From assembly GCA_039621445.1 (NCBI GenBank), contig CP154956.1, positions 17,613,562 to 17,677,561 of the forward strand: a DNA stretch of 64,000 nt, in the 5' to 3' direction. Under the pieces are notes generated by a model, which worked only from the letters and a program-made list of their open reading frames with translations, made no database searches and had not been told where the DNA came from. Source of the stretch: Euglena gracilis (Eukaryota > Euglenida > Euglenophyceae > Euglenales). Of this stretch, positions 63,300-64,000 are shown one piece after another. Each line of letters starts with the position of its first letter. The first letter of the stretch is position 1. The translations under genes and the position numbers were made by a program.

Positions 63300-63690
63300 A
63301 CCATGGGTTGGGGGCAGGGCAGAACGGGAATCGGCCGAACAGCCAGGGTGGTGGGTGGGGGGGGGGTCGACCCCCCCACCCCCTGCATGGTGGGTGGGGG
63401 GGGGTCGACCCCCCCACCACCTCTTCCCGTATTTCCGGGAGCACCAATTTTTAGACCCCCAAAAATTTTCCGGCACCTTCGGCGCCGGGTGTTTTTTTGA
63501 CCAATTTTGGGACCCATGTAGGGGGTCCCCCCAAAAACCACCCAAACCCCCATTTTTTTCCCATACCTTCCAAAAATTCAACGTTTTCTCAAAATTTTAA
63601 CTTTGAGAGGTTTTTGAAGCAAAAAATGCCATTGAAAGTTCAAAAAATTTCAAAGAGAAAAAATGTCAGTAAAATTTTATTGTGCCAAAA
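63300..63690 (-). repeat. Inverted relative of the 35855-36790 dispersed repeat
   Basis: The reverse complement matches two blocks there in the same order. It includes GTCGACCCCCCCACC palindromes and CCGGCACCTTCGGCGCCGG. Confidence 0.75.
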
Positions 63691-63809
63691 TTTGGTCCAC
63701 TTTTTTTCACCTTCGTTTTTTTCACCCTCCTAACAACTACCAATTTTTAACCCTGAATTTTTTGAGATTTTTTTGTGAAAAAATGTGGTTTTCCATCAGG
63801 GGTTTTTTT

Positions 63810-64000
63810 TTTTAGTCTTGGACCCCCTCCCCCAGGGGGGGGGAGGGGGGGAGGGTGGGTGGGTCCCTTGGACCCCCTCCCCCCCCGGGGGGTGGGGGGG
63901 ACTGGTGGGTGTATCTTTTTCAGCGCTGAAGGCGCCGAAAATTTTGGAAAAGGTGCTAATTTTGGCATTTCGGGCAAAAGTGGATGGGTCCCCCGGGACC
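63810..64000 (-). repeat. G/C-run dispersed repeat, third copy
   Basis: Related, in inverted orientation, to 41110-41390 (inside MITE 2) and 42060-42390: GGTCCCCCGGGACC, GGCGCCGAAAA and long G/C runs. It continues past the window edge. Confidence 0.65.

Noticed and set aside
62986-63600. 204-codon plus-strand Ser/Thr-rich frame
   Set aside because: Starts in a TCC/TCG-type microsatellite and runs through G/C-run repeats; no protein-like pattern.

Overview
The window is nuclear DNA of a eukaryote, most likely a euglenid. The best evidence is a real host gene, an alternative oxidase (AOX) on the minus strand at 36876-40363. Its four readable introns do not follow GT-AG. They have CAG at intron positions +4 to +6 that pairs with CTG at -8 to -6, inside longer complementary intron ends. 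This is the signature I know from the nonconventional introns of euglenids. No bacterial operons, rRNA, tRNA or CRISPR arrays were seen. Most of the window is mobile DNA, much of it with very long G or C runs.

1-27.7 kb: three related Ty3/gypsy chromoviruses plus fragments. E1 (minus, 1-4452) is cut by the window edge. E2 (plus, 5432-18044) is full length, with two ~668-bp LTRs, a 4-bp target-site duplication (ACCT), an initiator-Met-like primer-binding site and a polypurine tract, but it is mutated. E3 (minus, 19588-26967) is the 5' part of the same insertion, because it shares E2's flank and target site. It is the right arm of an ~8-kb inverted duplication (4701-12273 against 19588-27698). 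The gag protein is very large and coiled-coil rich. The pol protein is unusual: before the protease it carries a Dam-like N6-adenine methyltransferase-type domain and then a cytosine-5 DNA methyltransferase domain. Protease, reverse transcriptase, RNase H, integrase and a chromodomain follow.

27.9-32.6 kb: a DIRS-type tyrosine-recombinase retroelement with inverted terminal repeats and a 101-bp internal complementary region that exactly joins the complements of both termini. It encodes a Gag-like protein, RT, RNase H, a Dam-like domain related to that of the chromovirus, and a tyrosine recombinase. The recombinase has a frameshift just before its catalytic tyrosine. A relic of a second DIRS element lies at 19.1-19.6 kb.

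32.6-46.7 kb: repeat-rich host DNA with the AOX gene and two MITEs that have 8-bp target duplications.

46.7-64 kb: nested DNA elements. There is a 4.4-kb MULE-like foldback element with a 9-bp target duplication, and a second foldback element between two almost identical 740/755-bp direct repeats. There is also an internally deleted pogo/Tigger-like transposon. A family of hairpin-ended elements has stems that covary while loop and bulge stay constant, and some copies carry remnants of a conserved, unrecognised protein. Arrays of short palindromes (GTCG-N4-CGAC) and G/C-run minisatellites fill much of the rest.

The retroelements interact only as parasites and fragments of one another. AOX is the only host gene I can support. 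Many frames are broken at homopolymers, so base-calling quality should be kept in mind.
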